NCBI RefSeq assembly: GCF_945952055.1 | Contig: NZ_CAMFHB010000001.1 | Coordinates: 1-64,000, forward strand | Reading direction: 5' to 3' | DNA from: an uncultured Alsobacter sp. | GTDB lineage: Bacteria; Pseudomonadota; Alphaproteobacteria; Rhizobiales; Beijerinckiaceae | DNA: 64,000 nucleotides | In this document: piece after piece, positions 10,810-19,123 of the stretch | Layout of the letters: each line of letters begins with the position of its first letter | Numbering within the stretch: position 1 is the first letter of the stretch | Position numbers and translations under genes: made by a program | Notes under the pieces: model-generated | Database searches by the model: none | What the model saw: only the letters and a program-made list of their open reading frames with translations | What the model was told of the DNA's origin: nothing

Positions 10810-11388
10810 ATGACGATCCCCATGGGCAAGGCCGCGCTCCGGACGACGGCGCTGGCCAGGCGCGACGCGTTCGATGCCGCGTTCAGGGACGAGGCTGCCA
10901 AGGCCGTCGCGTCCAGGATCGCCGCGCTCGCCGGCGCGATGCCTCCCGGACCCGTGTCGGCCTTCTGGCCCATCCGCAGCGAGATCGATCCCCGCCCGGC
11001 GCTGAGCCTCCTGGCATCGGCAGGCCGGACGGCGGCCCTCCCGCGCGTCACGCCCCGGGGTCTTCAGTTCTGCGCCTGGTCGGCGGGGGACCCCTTGGTC
11101 AAGGCCGGGTTCGGGCTGAGCGAGCCCGGACCGGAGGCTCCGATCGTGCGCCCCGCGACGATGCTTGTGCCGCTGGCGGCGTTCGACCGACGCGGCCACC
11201 GGATAGGCTATGGCGCCGGCTACTACGACCGCGCCATCGCCGCCTGCCAGGCCGACGGCGCCCCGCTCCTGACCATCGGGCTTGCGTTTTCGTGCCAGGA
11301 GGTCGAGGCCGTTCCGGACGAGGCGCACGACAAGCCGCTGGACTTTCTCGTCACCGAGCGCGAAACGATCCGGTTCCGGGCGCCCTGA
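10810..11388 (+). CDS. fau: 5-formyltetrahydrofolate cyclo-ligase
   Basis: This enzyme converts 5-formyl-THF to 5,10-methenyl-THF with ATP, recovering folate from a storage/inhibitor form. The product is 192 residues. The diagnostic motif is near the C-terminus: AAFDRRGHRIGYGAGYYDRA, where the GYGxGYYDR loop binds ATP/phosphate. FWPIRSEIDPRPAL in the middle is the substrate-binding segment. The start MTIPMGKAALR fits the family. It lies directly downstream of the 6S RNA gene, an arrangement also seen in enterobacteria (ssrS-ygfA). It is followed by the TIGR00282 phosphodiesterase gene at 35 bases, probably in one transcript. Confidence 0.94.
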   Translation: MTIPMGKAALRTTALARRDAFDAAFRDEAAKAVASRIAALAGAMPPGPVSAFWPIRSEIDPRPALSLLASAGRTAALPRVTPRGLQFCAWSAGDPLVKAGFGLSEPGPEAPIVRPATMLVPLAAFDRRGHRIGYGAGYYDRAIAACQADGAPLLTIGLAFSCQEVEAVPDEAHDKPLDFLVTERETIRFRAP

Positions 11389-11423
11389 CGGGGCTCGCCC
11401 GGCTGCAACGGGATTCAGGTCTG

Positions 11424-12245
11424 ATGCGTCTTCTCTTTCTCGGCGACATCGTGGGGCGCCCCGGCCGCCAGGTCGTCATGTCCCGGCTGCCGATGCTGCG
11501 GGACGCCTGGAAGCTCGACTGCGTGGTGATCAACGGCGAGAACGCCGCCGGCGGCTTCGGCATCACCGAAGCAATCTGCGACGAGGTGCTCGGCGCCGGC
11601 GCCGACGTGATCACGCTCGGCAACCACTCGTTCGACCAGCGCGAGGCGCTCGTCTTCATCGAGCGCCAGCCGCGGCTGGTGAGGCCCGCCAACTATCCCC
11701 CCGGCACCCCCGGTCGCGGGGCCACGGTCATCGACACGCCCTCGGGCGCCCGCGTGCTCGTGGTCAACGTGATGGGCCGGCTGTTCATCGATCCGCTGGA
11801 CGATCCGTTCGCCGCGGTGGAGCGGATCGTGTCCGAGTGCCCGCTCGGGAGCGCCTGCGACGCGATCCTCGTCGACATGCACGCCGAAGCCACGAGCGAG
11901 AAGCAGGCGATGGGTGCCTTCCTCGATGGCCGGGTGAGCGTCGTCGTGGGGACGCACACCCACGTCCCGACCGCCGACGGCCAGATCCTGCCCGGCGGCA
12001 CTGCCTATCTCACCGACGCCGGAATGTGCGGCGACTACGACTCGATCCTCGGCATGGCGAAGGACGAACCGGTGCGCCGGTTCATCCAGAAGACGCCCGG
12101 CGGCAGGCTCGAGGTGGCGACGGGCGAAGGCACGCTGTGCGGCCTCGCCGTCGAGATCGATGACCGGACGGGCCTCGCCGTGGCCGTCGCCCATGTGCGG
12201 CTTGGGCCGCGCCTGGCCGAATCGGCCCCCGCCTTCTGGTCATGA
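11424..12245 (+). CDS. TIGR00282/YmdB-family metallophosphoesterase
   Basis: The product is 273 residues from the ATG at 11424. It shows the metal-binding motifs of the YmdB/TIGR00282 calcineurin-like phosphoesterases: [46 protein letters not shown] and [14 protein letters not shown]. The end of the core has [17 protein letters not shown]. Homologues act as 2',3'-cyclic nucleotide phosphodiesterases, inferred from Bacillus and Deinococcus enzymes, so the precise substrate here is not proven. A longer frame exists upstream to 11292, but it overlaps the cyclo-ligase gene and lacks family similarity. The gene sits between fau and yebC and is likely co-transcribed with fau. Confidence 0.92.
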   Translation: MRLLFLGDIVGRPGRQVVMSRLPMLRDAWKLDCVVINGENAAGGFGITEAICDEVLGAGADVITLGNHSFDQREALVFIERQPRLVRPANYPPGTPGRGATVIDTPSGARVLVVNVMGRLFIDPLDDPFAAVERIVSECPLGSACDAILVDMHAEATSEKQAMGAFLDGRVSVVVGTHTHVPTADGQILPGGTAYLTDAGMCGDYDSILGMAKDEPVRRFIQKTPGGRLEVATGEGTLCGLAVEIDDRTGLAVAVAHVRLGPRLAESAPAFWS

Positions 12246-12366
12246 GCGCCTCGGCGGCAGCGCTTCCTTTATTTCCCGCGCGCCGCGACGTATAAGGCGC
12301 GCCGTTGCTTTCCCGGGCTGCCGGCCGCCGCGCCGCGTGGTCCCGCCGACGATCCGAGGACGTTCC

Positions 12367-13110
12367 ATGGCCGGTCATTCCCAGTTCAAGAACATCATGC
12401 ACCGCAAGGGCCGCCAGGACGCCCAGCGGTCCAAGCTCTTCTCGAAGCTGGCACGCGAAATCACCGTCTCCGCGAAGATGGGATTGCCGGACCCGAACAT
12501 GAACCCGCGCCTGCGCGCCGCCGTGCTGGCCGCCCGCGCCGAGAACATGCCCAAGGACAACATCGAGCGCGCCATCAAGAAGGCGCTCGGCGGTGACACC
12601 GAGAACTACGAGGAGATCCGCTACGAGGGCTACGCCCCCGGCGGCGTCGCCGTGATCATCGAGGCGCTCACCGACAACCGCAATCGCACCGCGAGCGAAG
12701 TCCGGTCCTACTTCACCAAGGCGGGCGGCAGCCTGGCCGAAACCGGCGCCGTGTCGTTCATGTTCGACCGGGTCGGCGTCATCGCCTTCGACGCCAAGGT
12801 CGGCAGCGAGGACGCGGTGATGGAAGCGGCCATCGAGGCGGGAGCCGACGACGTGTCCTCGTCCGAGGACGGGCACGAGATCGTCACGGCGATGGAGGCC
12901 CTGCGCGACGTGCAGAAGGTGCTCGAGGCCAAGTTCGGCGAGCCGCGCAAGTCGTCGCTGGTGTGGAAGCCGCAGAACACCGTCGCCGTGGACGACGAGG
13001 CCGGTGAAAAGATCATCCGGCTCATGGATTCGCTGGACGACAACGACGACGTCCAGAACGTCTACACGAACGCCGAGTTCTCCGACGCTCTCATGACGAA
13101 GATGGGATGA
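12367..13110 (+). CDS. yebC: YebC/PmpR-family regulatory protein
   Basis: This 247-residue protein belongs to the YebC/PmpR family (TACO1 homologues), linked both to DNA binding and, more recently, to relief of ribosome stalling at proline stretches. The start [18 protein letters not shown] is the invariant family N-terminus, which fixes the ATG at 12367. The upstream in-frame extension to 12160 is therefore not coding. Other conserved segments are LREAVLAAR-like [20 protein letters not shown] and [19 protein letters not shown]. yebC usually lies immediately before ruvC; here it is after ruvB-6S-fau, so the block has been rearranged. It is convergent with the IalB-like gene. Confidence 0.95.
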   Translation: MAGHSQFKNIMHRKGRQDAQRSKLFSKLAREITVSAKMGLPDPNMNPRLRAAVLAARAENMPKDNIERAIKKALGGDTENYEEIRYEGYAPGGVAVIIEALTDNRNRTASEVRSYFTKAGGSLAETGAVSFMFDRVGVIAFDAKVGSEDAVMEAAIEAGADDVSSSEDGHEIVTAMEALRDVQKVLEAKFGEPRKSSLVWKPQNTVAVDDEAGEKIIRLMDSLDDNDDVQNVYTNAEFSDALMTKMG

Positions 13111-13119
13111 GGATGCCCA

Positions 13120-13818
13120 TCAGGGGCATTCCTTCCTGACGCGATCCAGGGCCTGCGCGCCGCCGGCCAGCGAATAGCGGTCCGTCGACTCGTTGCCCTT
13201 CTTCGACGTGGCCTTGACCACGAGGCTCTGGCCCCGGCGCAGCGCCTCGACGAACGCCGCGTCCTCGGCGGCGTTCTTGACCCAGGCCGCGGTGCCCTTG
13301 GTCAGCAGCGCGAACGTCGTCGGGCCGATCACCGCGCTGCCTTCCGAGCCGTCCTTGGCCTGGAAGCCCAGGACCACGCTCACCTCGTTGCGCACGCCTT
13401 CCGCAGGCCGGCTGGAAATGAACAGGTATCCGGGATCGCGCTTCAGCGTCTTGGGCAGGCGCTCGGCCGGCTGCAGCAGCGCGTAGCAGACCTTGCTCTT
13501 GGTCGTCTCCGACATGTAGACGCCCCAGCTCCCGAACTTGGCCACCTCCATGGGCTGGCCTCCGCCGGCGGCGGCGGCAGCCGCAGCGGGCTTGGCCGGC
13601 GTGGAAGGCTTGGCTGCGGCGGCGGGTTTCGCCGGCGTGCCCGGCTTGGCGGGCGTCGCGGGCTTGGCCGGGGTTGCCGGCTTGGCCGTCGTCGTGGCGG
13701 GCTTGGCCGGGGTCGCGGGCTTGGGCTTTTCCTGCGCCGACGACGGCGCGGCCAAGCCGGCGCTAAGGCCGGCAGCGAGACAAACGACCCAGAGAGCCTG
13801 ATGAGACATGCGAATCAT
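13120..13818 (-). CDS. IalB-like (invasion-associated locus B) secreted protein with a Lys-Pro-Ala repeat linker
   Basis: The product from the ATG at 13818 is 232 residues. It has a signal peptide (hydrophobic LWVVCLAAGLSAGLA, then APSSAQ), a low-complexity linker of about seven TPAKPA-like units, and a C-terminal IalB-type domain. That domain has FGSWGVYMSETTKSKVCYAL, YLFISSRPAEGVRNEVSVVL and AWVKNAAEDAAFVEALRRG. IalB was named from Bartonella erythrocyte invasion, but relatives are widespread in free-living Hyphomicrobiales, so invasion should not be inferred. Other in-frame starts are 13854, 13827 and 13809. The C-terminal cysteine (KECP) could pair with the one in KVCYAL. It is convergent with yebC. 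Confidence 0.87.
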   Translation of the reverse strand: MIRMSHQALWVVCLAAGLSAGLAAPSSAQEKPKPATPAKPATTTAKPATPAKPATPAKPGTPAKPAAAAKPSTPAKPAAAAAAAGGGQPMEVAKFGSWGVYMSETTKSKVCYALLQPAERLPKTLKRDPGYLFISSRPAEGVRNEVSVVLGFQAKDGSEGSAVIGPTTFALLTKGTAAWVKNAAEDAAFVEALRRGQSLVVKATSKKGNESTDRYSLAGGAQALDRVRKECP

Positions 13819-14053
13819 GGGGTGCATTCTAGCGTTCCGCGGGCCCTGCGCCATGTCGGCAGTTTAACCGACGGCAGCCGGCTTGGGCGCGGCGCCGTCG
13901 TCACGGGTGACCTCGATCGAGCGAGTCGGTTTCCCGACCGCGCGAGACGTGGCAAAGTGGCGGTCGTGGGTCAACCGATTTTGGTTCCCGCGGACCGGAT
14001 CGACGCCTCCCACCGTGAGGCGGTCGCGCTCCGTCATCGATTGGGGACCGTTC

Positions 14054-14620
14054 TTGAGTTCACACGCGGAACTGGTGACGTGGGTCACCGCTGTCGCACA
14101 GCAGCGCGACCGCGAGGCTTTCGTTCGCCTGTTCGACCACTTCGCTCCGCGGCTCGTGTCGTATCTCCAGCGCCTCGGCGTCGAGGCGACGTTCGCGGAG
14201 GAACTGACCCAGGAGGTCATGGTCACGCTCTGGCGCAAGGCCGACCAGTTCGACGCGTCGAAATCCTCGGTCGCGACGTGGCTCTACCGGATCGCGCGCA
14301 ACCGACGCATCGACGCGCTGCGGCGCGACCGGCTCGATTTCGTCGATCCGCTGGAGCCCGGCCAGGACGTGCCGGACGAGAGCGACACCGAGCGCAGCCT
14401 GGACATGGTCCAGCGCGAGGATTTCCTGCGCACCGCCATGGAAACGCTTCCACCCGAGCAGCTCTCCCTGGTGAAGATGGCCTTCTACGAGGGGCTGTCC
14501 CACAGCGAGATCGCCGAGCGCGCCAACATTCCGCTCGGGACCGTCAAGTCCCGCATCCGCCTCGCCTTCACGCGCCTGCGACGGCAGCTGGAATCGGCCG
14601 GGGTCGTGGAGGCCGGCTGA
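14054..14620 (+). CDS. ECF-type RNA polymerase sigma factor
   Basis: The product is 188 residues from a TTG start at 14054, chosen because GGGGA lies about seven bases upstream and the family begins near this point. The long upstream extension to 13883 is not sigma-like. Region 2 contains FVRLFDHFAPRLVSYLQR and ELTQEVMVTLWRKADQFD, and ends WLYRIARNRRIDALRR. Region 4 has LPPEQLSLVKMAFYEGLSHS and ERANIPLGTVKSRIRLAFTR. The sequence resembles the RpoE/ChrR-partner type (ECF11-like), but no anti-sigma gene is adjacent. The stop overlaps the start of the quinone oxidoreductase gene (TGATG), suggesting translational coupling. Confidence 0.9.
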   Translation: MSSHAELVTWVTAVAQQRDREAFVRLFDHFAPRLVSYLQRLGVEATFAEELTQEVMVTLWRKADQFDASKSSVATWLYRIARNRRIDALRRDRLDFVDPLEPGQDVPDESDTERSLDMVQREDFLRTAMETLPPEQLSLVKMAFYEGLSHSEIAERANIPLGTVKSRIRLAFTRLRRQLESAGVVEAG

Positions 14621-15597
14621 TGATGCGCGCGGTCCTGTGCAAGAGCTACGGGCCTCCCGAGAGCCTGGTCGTCGAGGACATGCCGGATCCGGTCGCCGGT
14701 CCCGGTGAGGTCGTCGTCGACAGCGCCGTGATCGGGATGAATTTCTTCGACAGCCTGATCATCCAGAACAAGTACCAGGTGAAGCCCGACCTGCCGTTCT
14801 CCCCCGGGGCGGAACTGGCGGGACGGGTGATCCGGGTGGGTCCGGGCGTCGAACCGTCGTGGATGGGGCGACGCGTCGCCGCCTGGGTCGGCTACGGCGC
14901 CTGCCGGTCGCAGGTCGTGGTGCGCACCGACCAGCTCGTGCCCATTCCGGACGGGCTGGCCGACGAGGCCGCGGCCGGCCTCATGGTCACCTATGGCACC
15001 ACCCTCCACGCGCTCAAGGATCGTGCGCGCCTGCAGGCCGGCGAGACGCTGGCCGTTCTCGGCGCGTCTGGAGGCGTCGGCCTCGCCGCGGTCGAGATCG
15101 GCGCCCTGATGGGGGCGCGCGTGATCGCCTGCGCCTCCTCGCAGGACAAGCTGGCCGTCGCGCGTGACCACGGCGCGGCCGAACTCGTCGACTACGGATC
15201 GGGCGAGTTGCGCGAGGCGCTGAAGGCCGCAACGGGCGGCCGGGGCGTCGACGTCGTCTATGATCCCGTGGGCGGCGCGCTGGCCGAACCGGCCCTGCGC
15301 TCGATCGCCTGGAAGGGTCGCTATCTCGTCATCGGCTTCGCGGCGGGGGAGATCCCTAAGATCCCACTGAACCTCGTCCTTCTGAAGGGCTGCGACGTGC
15401 AAGGCGTCTTCTGGGGCGCCTTCACCGAACGCGAACCGGCGGCCAATGCCGCGAACATCGCGACGCTGATGCAGTGGGCCCAGGAGGGCCGCATCCGCGC
15501 GCACGCCTCGGCCGTCTTTCCGCTGGAGGAGACAGCTGCGGCCATACGCCTCATCGCCGAGCGCAAGGCCGCCGGAAAAGTCCTCGTCAGGCCCTGA
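14620..15597 (+). CDS. NADPH:quinone oxidoreductase-like (zinc-independent MDR family)
   Basis: This 325-residue medium-chain dehydrogenase/reductase lacks the catalytic zinc cysteines and resembles QOR/zeta-crystallin. The GroES-like half has MRAVLCKSYGPPESLVVED and FSPGAELAGRVIRVGPGV. The nucleotide-binding half has LAVLGASGGVGLAAVEIGAL, DVVYDPVGGALAEPALRS and GRYLVIGFAAGEIPKIPLN, typical of NADPH-dependent quinone reductases. The start at 14620 overlaps the sigma factor stop, and a second ATG follows immediately at 14623. GGAGG at 14608-14612 serves either. Coupling to an ECF sigma factor suggests a stress-response link, which is inference. Confidence 0.9.
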   Translation: MMRAVLCKSYGPPESLVVEDMPDPVAGPGEVVVDSAVIGMNFFDSLIIQNKYQVKPDLPFSPGAELAGRVIRVGPGVEPSWMGRRVAAWVGYGACRSQVVVRTDQLVPIPDGLADEAAAGLMVTYGTTLHALKDRARLQAGETLAVLGASGGVGLAAVEIGALMGARVIACASSQDKLAVARDHGAAELVDYGSGELREALKAATGGRGVDVVYDPVGGALAEPALRSIAWKGRYLVIGFAAGEIPKIPLNLVLLKGCDVQGVFWGAFTEREPAANAANIATLMQWAQEGRIRAHASAVFPLEETAAAIRLIAERKAAGKVLVRP

Positions 15598-15621
15598 CCC
15601 GGACGCTTCGGCGCACCGGTC

Positions 15622-16011
15622 TCACACGTCGGCGTCGAGGGTCTCGCGGGCCCGTTCCCGGTGCTCGGGCTTCATGGCGCGGGCCACGGTGGACAGGGCC
15701 GTTGCGATCACGGCGGCGTCGTCCGTGAAGCCGATGATCGGCAGCACGTCGGGGATGATGTCGACGGGCAGCACGAAATAGCCGATCGCCCCCAGCAGGA
15801 TGAGCTTCACGCGGCGCTCGGTGGTCGGGTCGGTCGCGCAGTAGAACGCGGCCAGCACGTCCTCGGCAAAGGGGAGCTTGCGCCCGACCTTGCGCAGCAG
15901 CGTCCAGAAGTCGCCCTTCAGCCGCTCCTCGTCACGCGCGGCGCGGCGCATCGCCTCGATCTCGGCGGCCGAGAAGACGTTGTTGAAGGGATCGTCCGAA
16001 GTCGAGCGCAT
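15622..16011 (-). CDS. DUF1232 (YkvA-like) small membrane protein
   Basis: The 129-residue product has the DUF1232 core: KLPFAEDVLAAFYCATDP, then a hydrophobic stretch VKLILLGAIGYFVLPVDIIP continuing DVLPIIGFTDDAAVIATAL. The PxDxxPD motif next to a hairpin-like membrane segment is diagnostic. Family function is unknown. The ATG at 16011 gives a 50-residue acidic/basic N-terminus before the domain. It is the last of three small minus-strand genes (thpR, phhB, this one) and is convergent with the quinone oxidoreductase. Confidence 0.88.
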   Translation of the reverse strand: MRSTSDDPFNNVFSAAEIEAMRRAARDEERLKGDFWTLLRKVGRKLPFAEDVLAAFYCATDPTTERRVKLILLGAIGYFVLPVDIIPDVLPIIGFTDDAAVIATALSTVARAMKPEHRERARETLDADV

Positions 16012-16077
16012 CGCTTTCTCCAGCCCGGGGCTGCAACGCGGGAGGAGATGGCCCCTCCCGACCCTCGCTGCAAGGGA

Positions 16078-16368
16078 TCACACGGCAAGTTTGTCCATGG
16101 CCTGCGCGAGCGCCACGTCGCGAAGCGTCAGGCCCTTGGCGTCGTGCGTGGTGAGCGTCACGTTCACGGTGCGGTAGACGTTCGACCACTCGGGATGATG
16201 GTCCATCTTCTCGGCCACGAGGGCGACCCGGGTCATGAAGCCGAACGCCGCCACGAAGTCCGCGAAGACGAAGCGCTTGTGGATGGCGTCACGCCCTTCC
16301 ACCAGCGTCCAGCCCTCCAGTGCGGCCAGGGCTTCGGTCCGTTGCGTGCCTTCAAGCCTGTCACTCAT
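16078..16368 (-). CDS. phhB: 4a-hydroxytetrahydrobiopterin dehydratase (PCD/DCoH family)
   Basis: The 96-residue product matches pterin-4a-carbinolamine dehydratase in size and motif. It contains [20 protein letters not shown] followed by [19 protein letters not shown] and [15 protein letters not shown]. The active-site histidines (HH in DHHPEW and H in TTHD) are present. The enzyme dehydrates 4a-hydroxytetrahydrobiopterin. In bacteria without a phenylalanine hydroxylase nearby it may act in molybdopterin or pterin repair. No phhA is present in this window. It is separated from its neighbours by about 65 bases on each side. Confidence 0.95.
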   Translation of the reverse strand: MSDRLEGTQRTEALAALEGWTLVEGRDAIHKRFVFADFVAAFGFMTRVALVAEKMDHHPEWSNVYRTVNVTLTTHDAKGLTLRDVALAQAMDKLAV

Positions 16369-16437
16369 GCCGCATCCTCGTCTGGTCCATCGCGATGAGA
16401 GCTAGCGCCGCGGTCGCAAACGTCCAGCCGGGCCCGC

Positions 16438-16971
16438 TCAGCCCAGCGGGTACTCCGCCTCGACGATGTAGGGCCCGCCGCCCGTCGAGGCGCGCGAGGA
16501 GAACAGGACGAAGCGGTCCGCGGTGAAGCTGCGCGCCAGGAAGGGGCCGCGCGAGGACAGGAAGTCGGCCGCGTGCCAGGGCGTCGTGTCGCGCAGCCTG
16601 GCGAGGGTGACGTGGGGGGTGAACTTGCGCTTGTCGGGCGGCAGGCCGACGCGCCTGACCAGACGCTCCTGCTCCGCCTGCAACTCGGCCAGGGCGGTGT
16701 TCTGGGCGATGCGTGCCACGAGCGCCCGCGGCCGGTCGCCACCGAAAATGTCGAGGCCGTCGAAGGTCAGCGTCAGCGGCCGTCGGCGCACCTGGTAGAG
16801 CAGGCTGTAGACGTCACGGGCGCTGGCGTCGTCGATGTCGCCCATGAATCGCAGCGTGACGTGGTAATTCTCGGTGTCGATCCAGCGGGCTCCGACCAGC
16901 CCTCCGCGGATCATCGAGAGGGATTCGGCGATCTCCGGAGGGACCTCGAGGCCGGTGAACAGGCGTGGCAT
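16438..16971 (-). CDS. thpR: RNA 2',3'-cyclic phosphodiesterase (LigT/ThpR)
   Basis: The 177-residue product belongs to the 2H phosphoesterase superfamily. It starts MPRLFTGLEVPPEI and has the two HxTxx catalytic motifs, HVTLRFMGD and HVTLARLRDT. The C-terminal FVLFSSRASTGGGPYIVE is also typical of ThpR. The enzyme hydrolyses 2',3'-cyclic phosphate RNA ends. Length and both histidine motifs are normal. It begins the minus-strand run thpR-phhB-DUF1232 and follows the aldo/keto reductase gene across about 200 bases that contain a strong palindrome. Confidence 0.93.
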   Translation of the reverse strand: MPRLFTGLEVPPEIAESLSMIRGGLVGARWIDTENYHVTLRFMGDIDDASARDVYSLLYQVRRRPLTLTFDGLDIFGGDRPRALVARIAQNTALAELQAEQERLVRRVGLPPDKRKFTPHVTLARLRDTTPWHAADFLSSRGPFLARSFTADRFVLFSSRASTGGGPYIVEAEYPLG

Positions 16972-17141
16972 CAGGACCTCCCGCAGTCACGGGGCCGAGA
17001 GCCGGAGCCGGGCCGGCCCTCGAGGAAAGGCCGCGCCGACGTGACGGAAGCCGTGGCACGAGGGGCGCGACCATGCTCGCCACCCACCATGGTTCCGCAG
17101 GCGCCGATTCTCAATCCCCGGGGGGAGGTATGGTTGCACAA

Positions 17142-17171
17142 GCCTGCATCTGTCCGGGGACAAATGCAGGC
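17142..17171 (-). terminator. Palindromic hairpin after the aldo/keto reductase gene, possible terminator
   Basis: Arms at 17142-17149 and 17164-17171 (8 bp), extended by 17151-17154 with 17159-17162 after one mismatch, form a tight hairpin. It lies seven bases after the stop of the minus-strand aldo/keto reductase gene. The T-tract that follows is poor, so termination is only likely. The rest of 16972-17177 shows no gene. Confidence 0.45.
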
Positions 17172-17177
17172 GCGCCC

Positions 17178-18227
17178 TCAGGGGCAGGTGTTGCTGTGCA
17201 ACTGGTGGATCGCGTCGATCCGCTCCTCCACGTCCGCGGTGATCGTCACCTTGGCCGACGCGATCGCGATCGCGAGCTGGTCCATGGTGGTGGCCCCGAT
17301 GATGTTCGAGGTCACGAACGGCCTGCTGTTGACGAAGGCAAGGGCCATCTGGGCGGGGTCCAGGCCCGCGTCGCTGGCCAGCGCCAGGTACTTGCGGATC
17401 GCGTCCTCCGCGCCGGGGCGCTCGTAGCGCTGGCCGCGGTTGAACAGGGTCGTGCGGGCACCGGCCGGACGGGCTCCGTCCAGATACTTGCCGGTGAGAT
17501 ACCCCTGCGCGAGCGGGGAATAGGCGAGCAGACCGACCTGCTCACGCATGCTGACCTCCGCGAGCGCCACCTCGTAGGTCCGGTTCAGCAGGTTGTAGGC
17601 ATTCTGGATCGAGGCCACGCGCGGCAGACCGCGCGTCTCGGAGGCGGCCAGGAAGCGCATCGTGCCCCACGCGCTCTCGTTGGACAGCCCCACGTGGCGC
17701 ACCTTGCCGGCCTTCACGAAGTCGCCGAGCACCTCGAGGATTTCCTCGATCGGATTTTCCGGCCCGCGATAGTCCTGGACCCTGAAGACCGTCGGGTTCG
17801 AGCCCCACGGCACCGCCCGGTCCGGGAAATGCAGCTGGTAGAGGTCCAGGTAGTCGGTCTGAAGCCGCTTCAGGCTCTTGTCGAGCGCCTCGGTCATCTG
17901 CGCCCGGTTGAGCTGGGTGGTCGACCCGTCGTCGCGGAACCAGGTGTTCTGGCTGCGCCCGATCACCTTCGAGGCCAGGATGACCTTGCCGCGGTTCTTG
18001 CGGGCCTTGAACCAGGTGCCGATGATCCGCTCGGTGGAGCCTTGGGTCTCCGCCTTGGGCGGGATCGAGTAGAGTTCGGCCGTGTCGAAGAAGTTGACGC
18101 CCTGGTCGAGGGCGTAGTCCATCTGGGCGTGGCCTTCGGCCTCGGTGTTCTGCTGGCCCCACGTCATCGTGCCGAGGCAAATGAGGCTGACGTCGAGGCC
18201 GGTGCGGCCGAGCGGGCGGTACTGCAT
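17178..18227 (-). CDS. Tas-like aldo/keto reductase
   Basis: This 349-residue NADPH-dependent aldo/keto reductase is closest in pattern to E. coli Tas. The N-terminus is MQYRPLGRTGLDVSLICLGT (ATG at 18227, preceded by GGAGA), followed by MTWGQQNTEAEGHAQMDYAL. The catalytic tetrad is visible as Asp and Tyr in FFDTAELYS, Lys in VILASKV and His in LYQLHFPD. The C-terminal cofactor region has SNIIGATTMDQLAIAI. The in-frame ATG at 18245 is less likely. The physiological substrate cannot be told from the sequence. A palindrome sits just after its stop. Confidence 0.93.
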   Translation of the reverse strand: MQYRPLGRTGLDVSLICLGTMTWGQQNTEAEGHAQMDYALDQGVNFFDTAELYSIPPKAETQGSTERIIGTWFKARKNRGKVILASKVIGRSQNTWFRDDGSTTQLNRAQMTEALDKSLKRLQTDYLDLYQLHFPDRAVPWGSNPTVFRVQDYRGPENPIEEILEVLGDFVKAGKVRHVGLSNESAWGTMRFLAASETRGLPRVASIQNAYNLLNRTYEVALAEVSMREQVGLLAYSPLAQGYLTGKYLDGARPAGARTTLFNRGQRYERPGAEDAIRKYLALASDAGLDPAQMALAFVNSRPFVTSNIIGATTMDQLAIAIASAKVTITADVEERIDAIHQLHSNTCP

Positions 18228-18334
18228 GGGGTCTCCGGGGATCACGCGAAACGGTCCGCCCGGTTATGGCCCCTCGCCTGCAACTTGGCCAGAGTTGCAG
18301 TGCAACACGGCTCTGCGGCCAGACGCCGGCCGCG

Positions 18335-19096
18335 TCAGGCCGCCTTCTTCAGCGTCGCGATAAAGGCTTCCACGCTGGGAAGGATGCGCTCGACGATCAC
18401 GCCGACCCCTTCCGTCGTGGGATGAATGCCATCCTTCAGGTTGAGACGCGATATGCCGGCGACCCCGTCGAGGAAAAACGGATAGAGCGGCACGTCGTGC
18501 TTTTTCGCCAGATCCGGGTAGATCGCATCGAAGGCCCGGGCGTAGTCGCCACCCATGTTGCGGGGGGCGAGCATGCCGGCGAGCATCACCGCGATTCCAC
18601 GCTCCTTGAGCCGCGTGACGATGGTGTCGAGGGCCTTTCGCGTCACCGCGGGGTCGATGCCGCGCAGGGCGTCGTTGGCGCCGAGTTCGACGATCACGGC
18701 CCGCGTTCCTTCGCCGACGGACCAGTCCAGGCGCTCGAGGCCCTGGCTGGCGGTGTCGCCGGAAACGCCCGCATTGGCGATCTCGACGGCATGGCCGCGC
18801 GCCCGCAGGGCTTTCTGCAACTGGTCGGGGAAGGCCGCGCCCTGCGGAAGCATGTAGCCGGCGGTCAGGCTGTCGCCCAGGGCGACGATGCGCAGGGGCT
18901 CGGCCGCGGCGGCCTCGCCCGCGAAGGGGGCACCCGCCATGGACGCAAGCCTCTCGATCAGGGGGAGTGTGACGCCGAGCGCGAGCAGACCCAGGACGGC
19001 TCGCCGCGTTCGGCCTTTCTGGACGACGGCCCGGGGCTCACCATATGAGGGTGCAGGACGCGTCGCGCACGGGGGGAAGGTCGGCTCGTCTGACAT
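18335..19096 (-). CDS. tesA: TesA-like SGNH arylesterase/lysophospholipase
   Basis: The 253-residue product carries a Tat-like or long signal sequence (TRRAVLGLLALGVTLPLI) and a GDSL/SGNH hydrolase domain. Block I is VALGDSLTAGY with the catalytic Ser, the Gly block is NAGVSGDTASQGLERLDW, block III is VELGANDALRG with Asn, and block V is LKDGIHPTTEG with the Asp-x-x-His pair. It is probably periplasmic. The ATG at 19096 leaves only 27 bases to the divergent ybbA start. Divergence from ybbA-ybbP is the classical tesA/ybbA/ybbP arrangement, which supports the name. Confidence 0.92.
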   Translation of the reverse strand: MSDEPTFPPCATRPAPSYGEPRAVVQKGRTRRAVLGLLALGVTLPLIERLASMAGAPFAGEAAAAEPLRIVALGDSLTAGYMLPQGAAFPDQLQKALRARGHAVEIANAGVSGDTASQGLERLDWSVGEGTRAVIVELGANDALRGIDPAVTRKALDTIVTRLKERGIAVMLAGMLAPRNMGGDYARAFDAIYPDLAKKHDVPLYPFFLDGVAGISRLNLKDGIHPTTEGVGVIVERILPSVEAFIATLKKAA

Positions 19097-19123
19097 CGCC
19101 CCTAGATCGGAACGAAATCCCGA

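Noticed and set aside
13111-13129. Small ATGCCC/GGGCAT hairpin between yebC and the IalB-like gene
   Set aside because: It is only six base pairs long, overlaps the IalB-like stop codon and has no T-tract.
13590-13740. CRISPR-like regular repeats
   Set aside because: The repetition is in-frame Lys-Pro-Ala coding sequence with no unique spacers.
17790-17810. GGTTCGAGCCC, which looks like a tRNA T-loop
   Set aside because: It lies inside the aldo/keto reductase gene and lacks an acceptor stem and anticodon arm.
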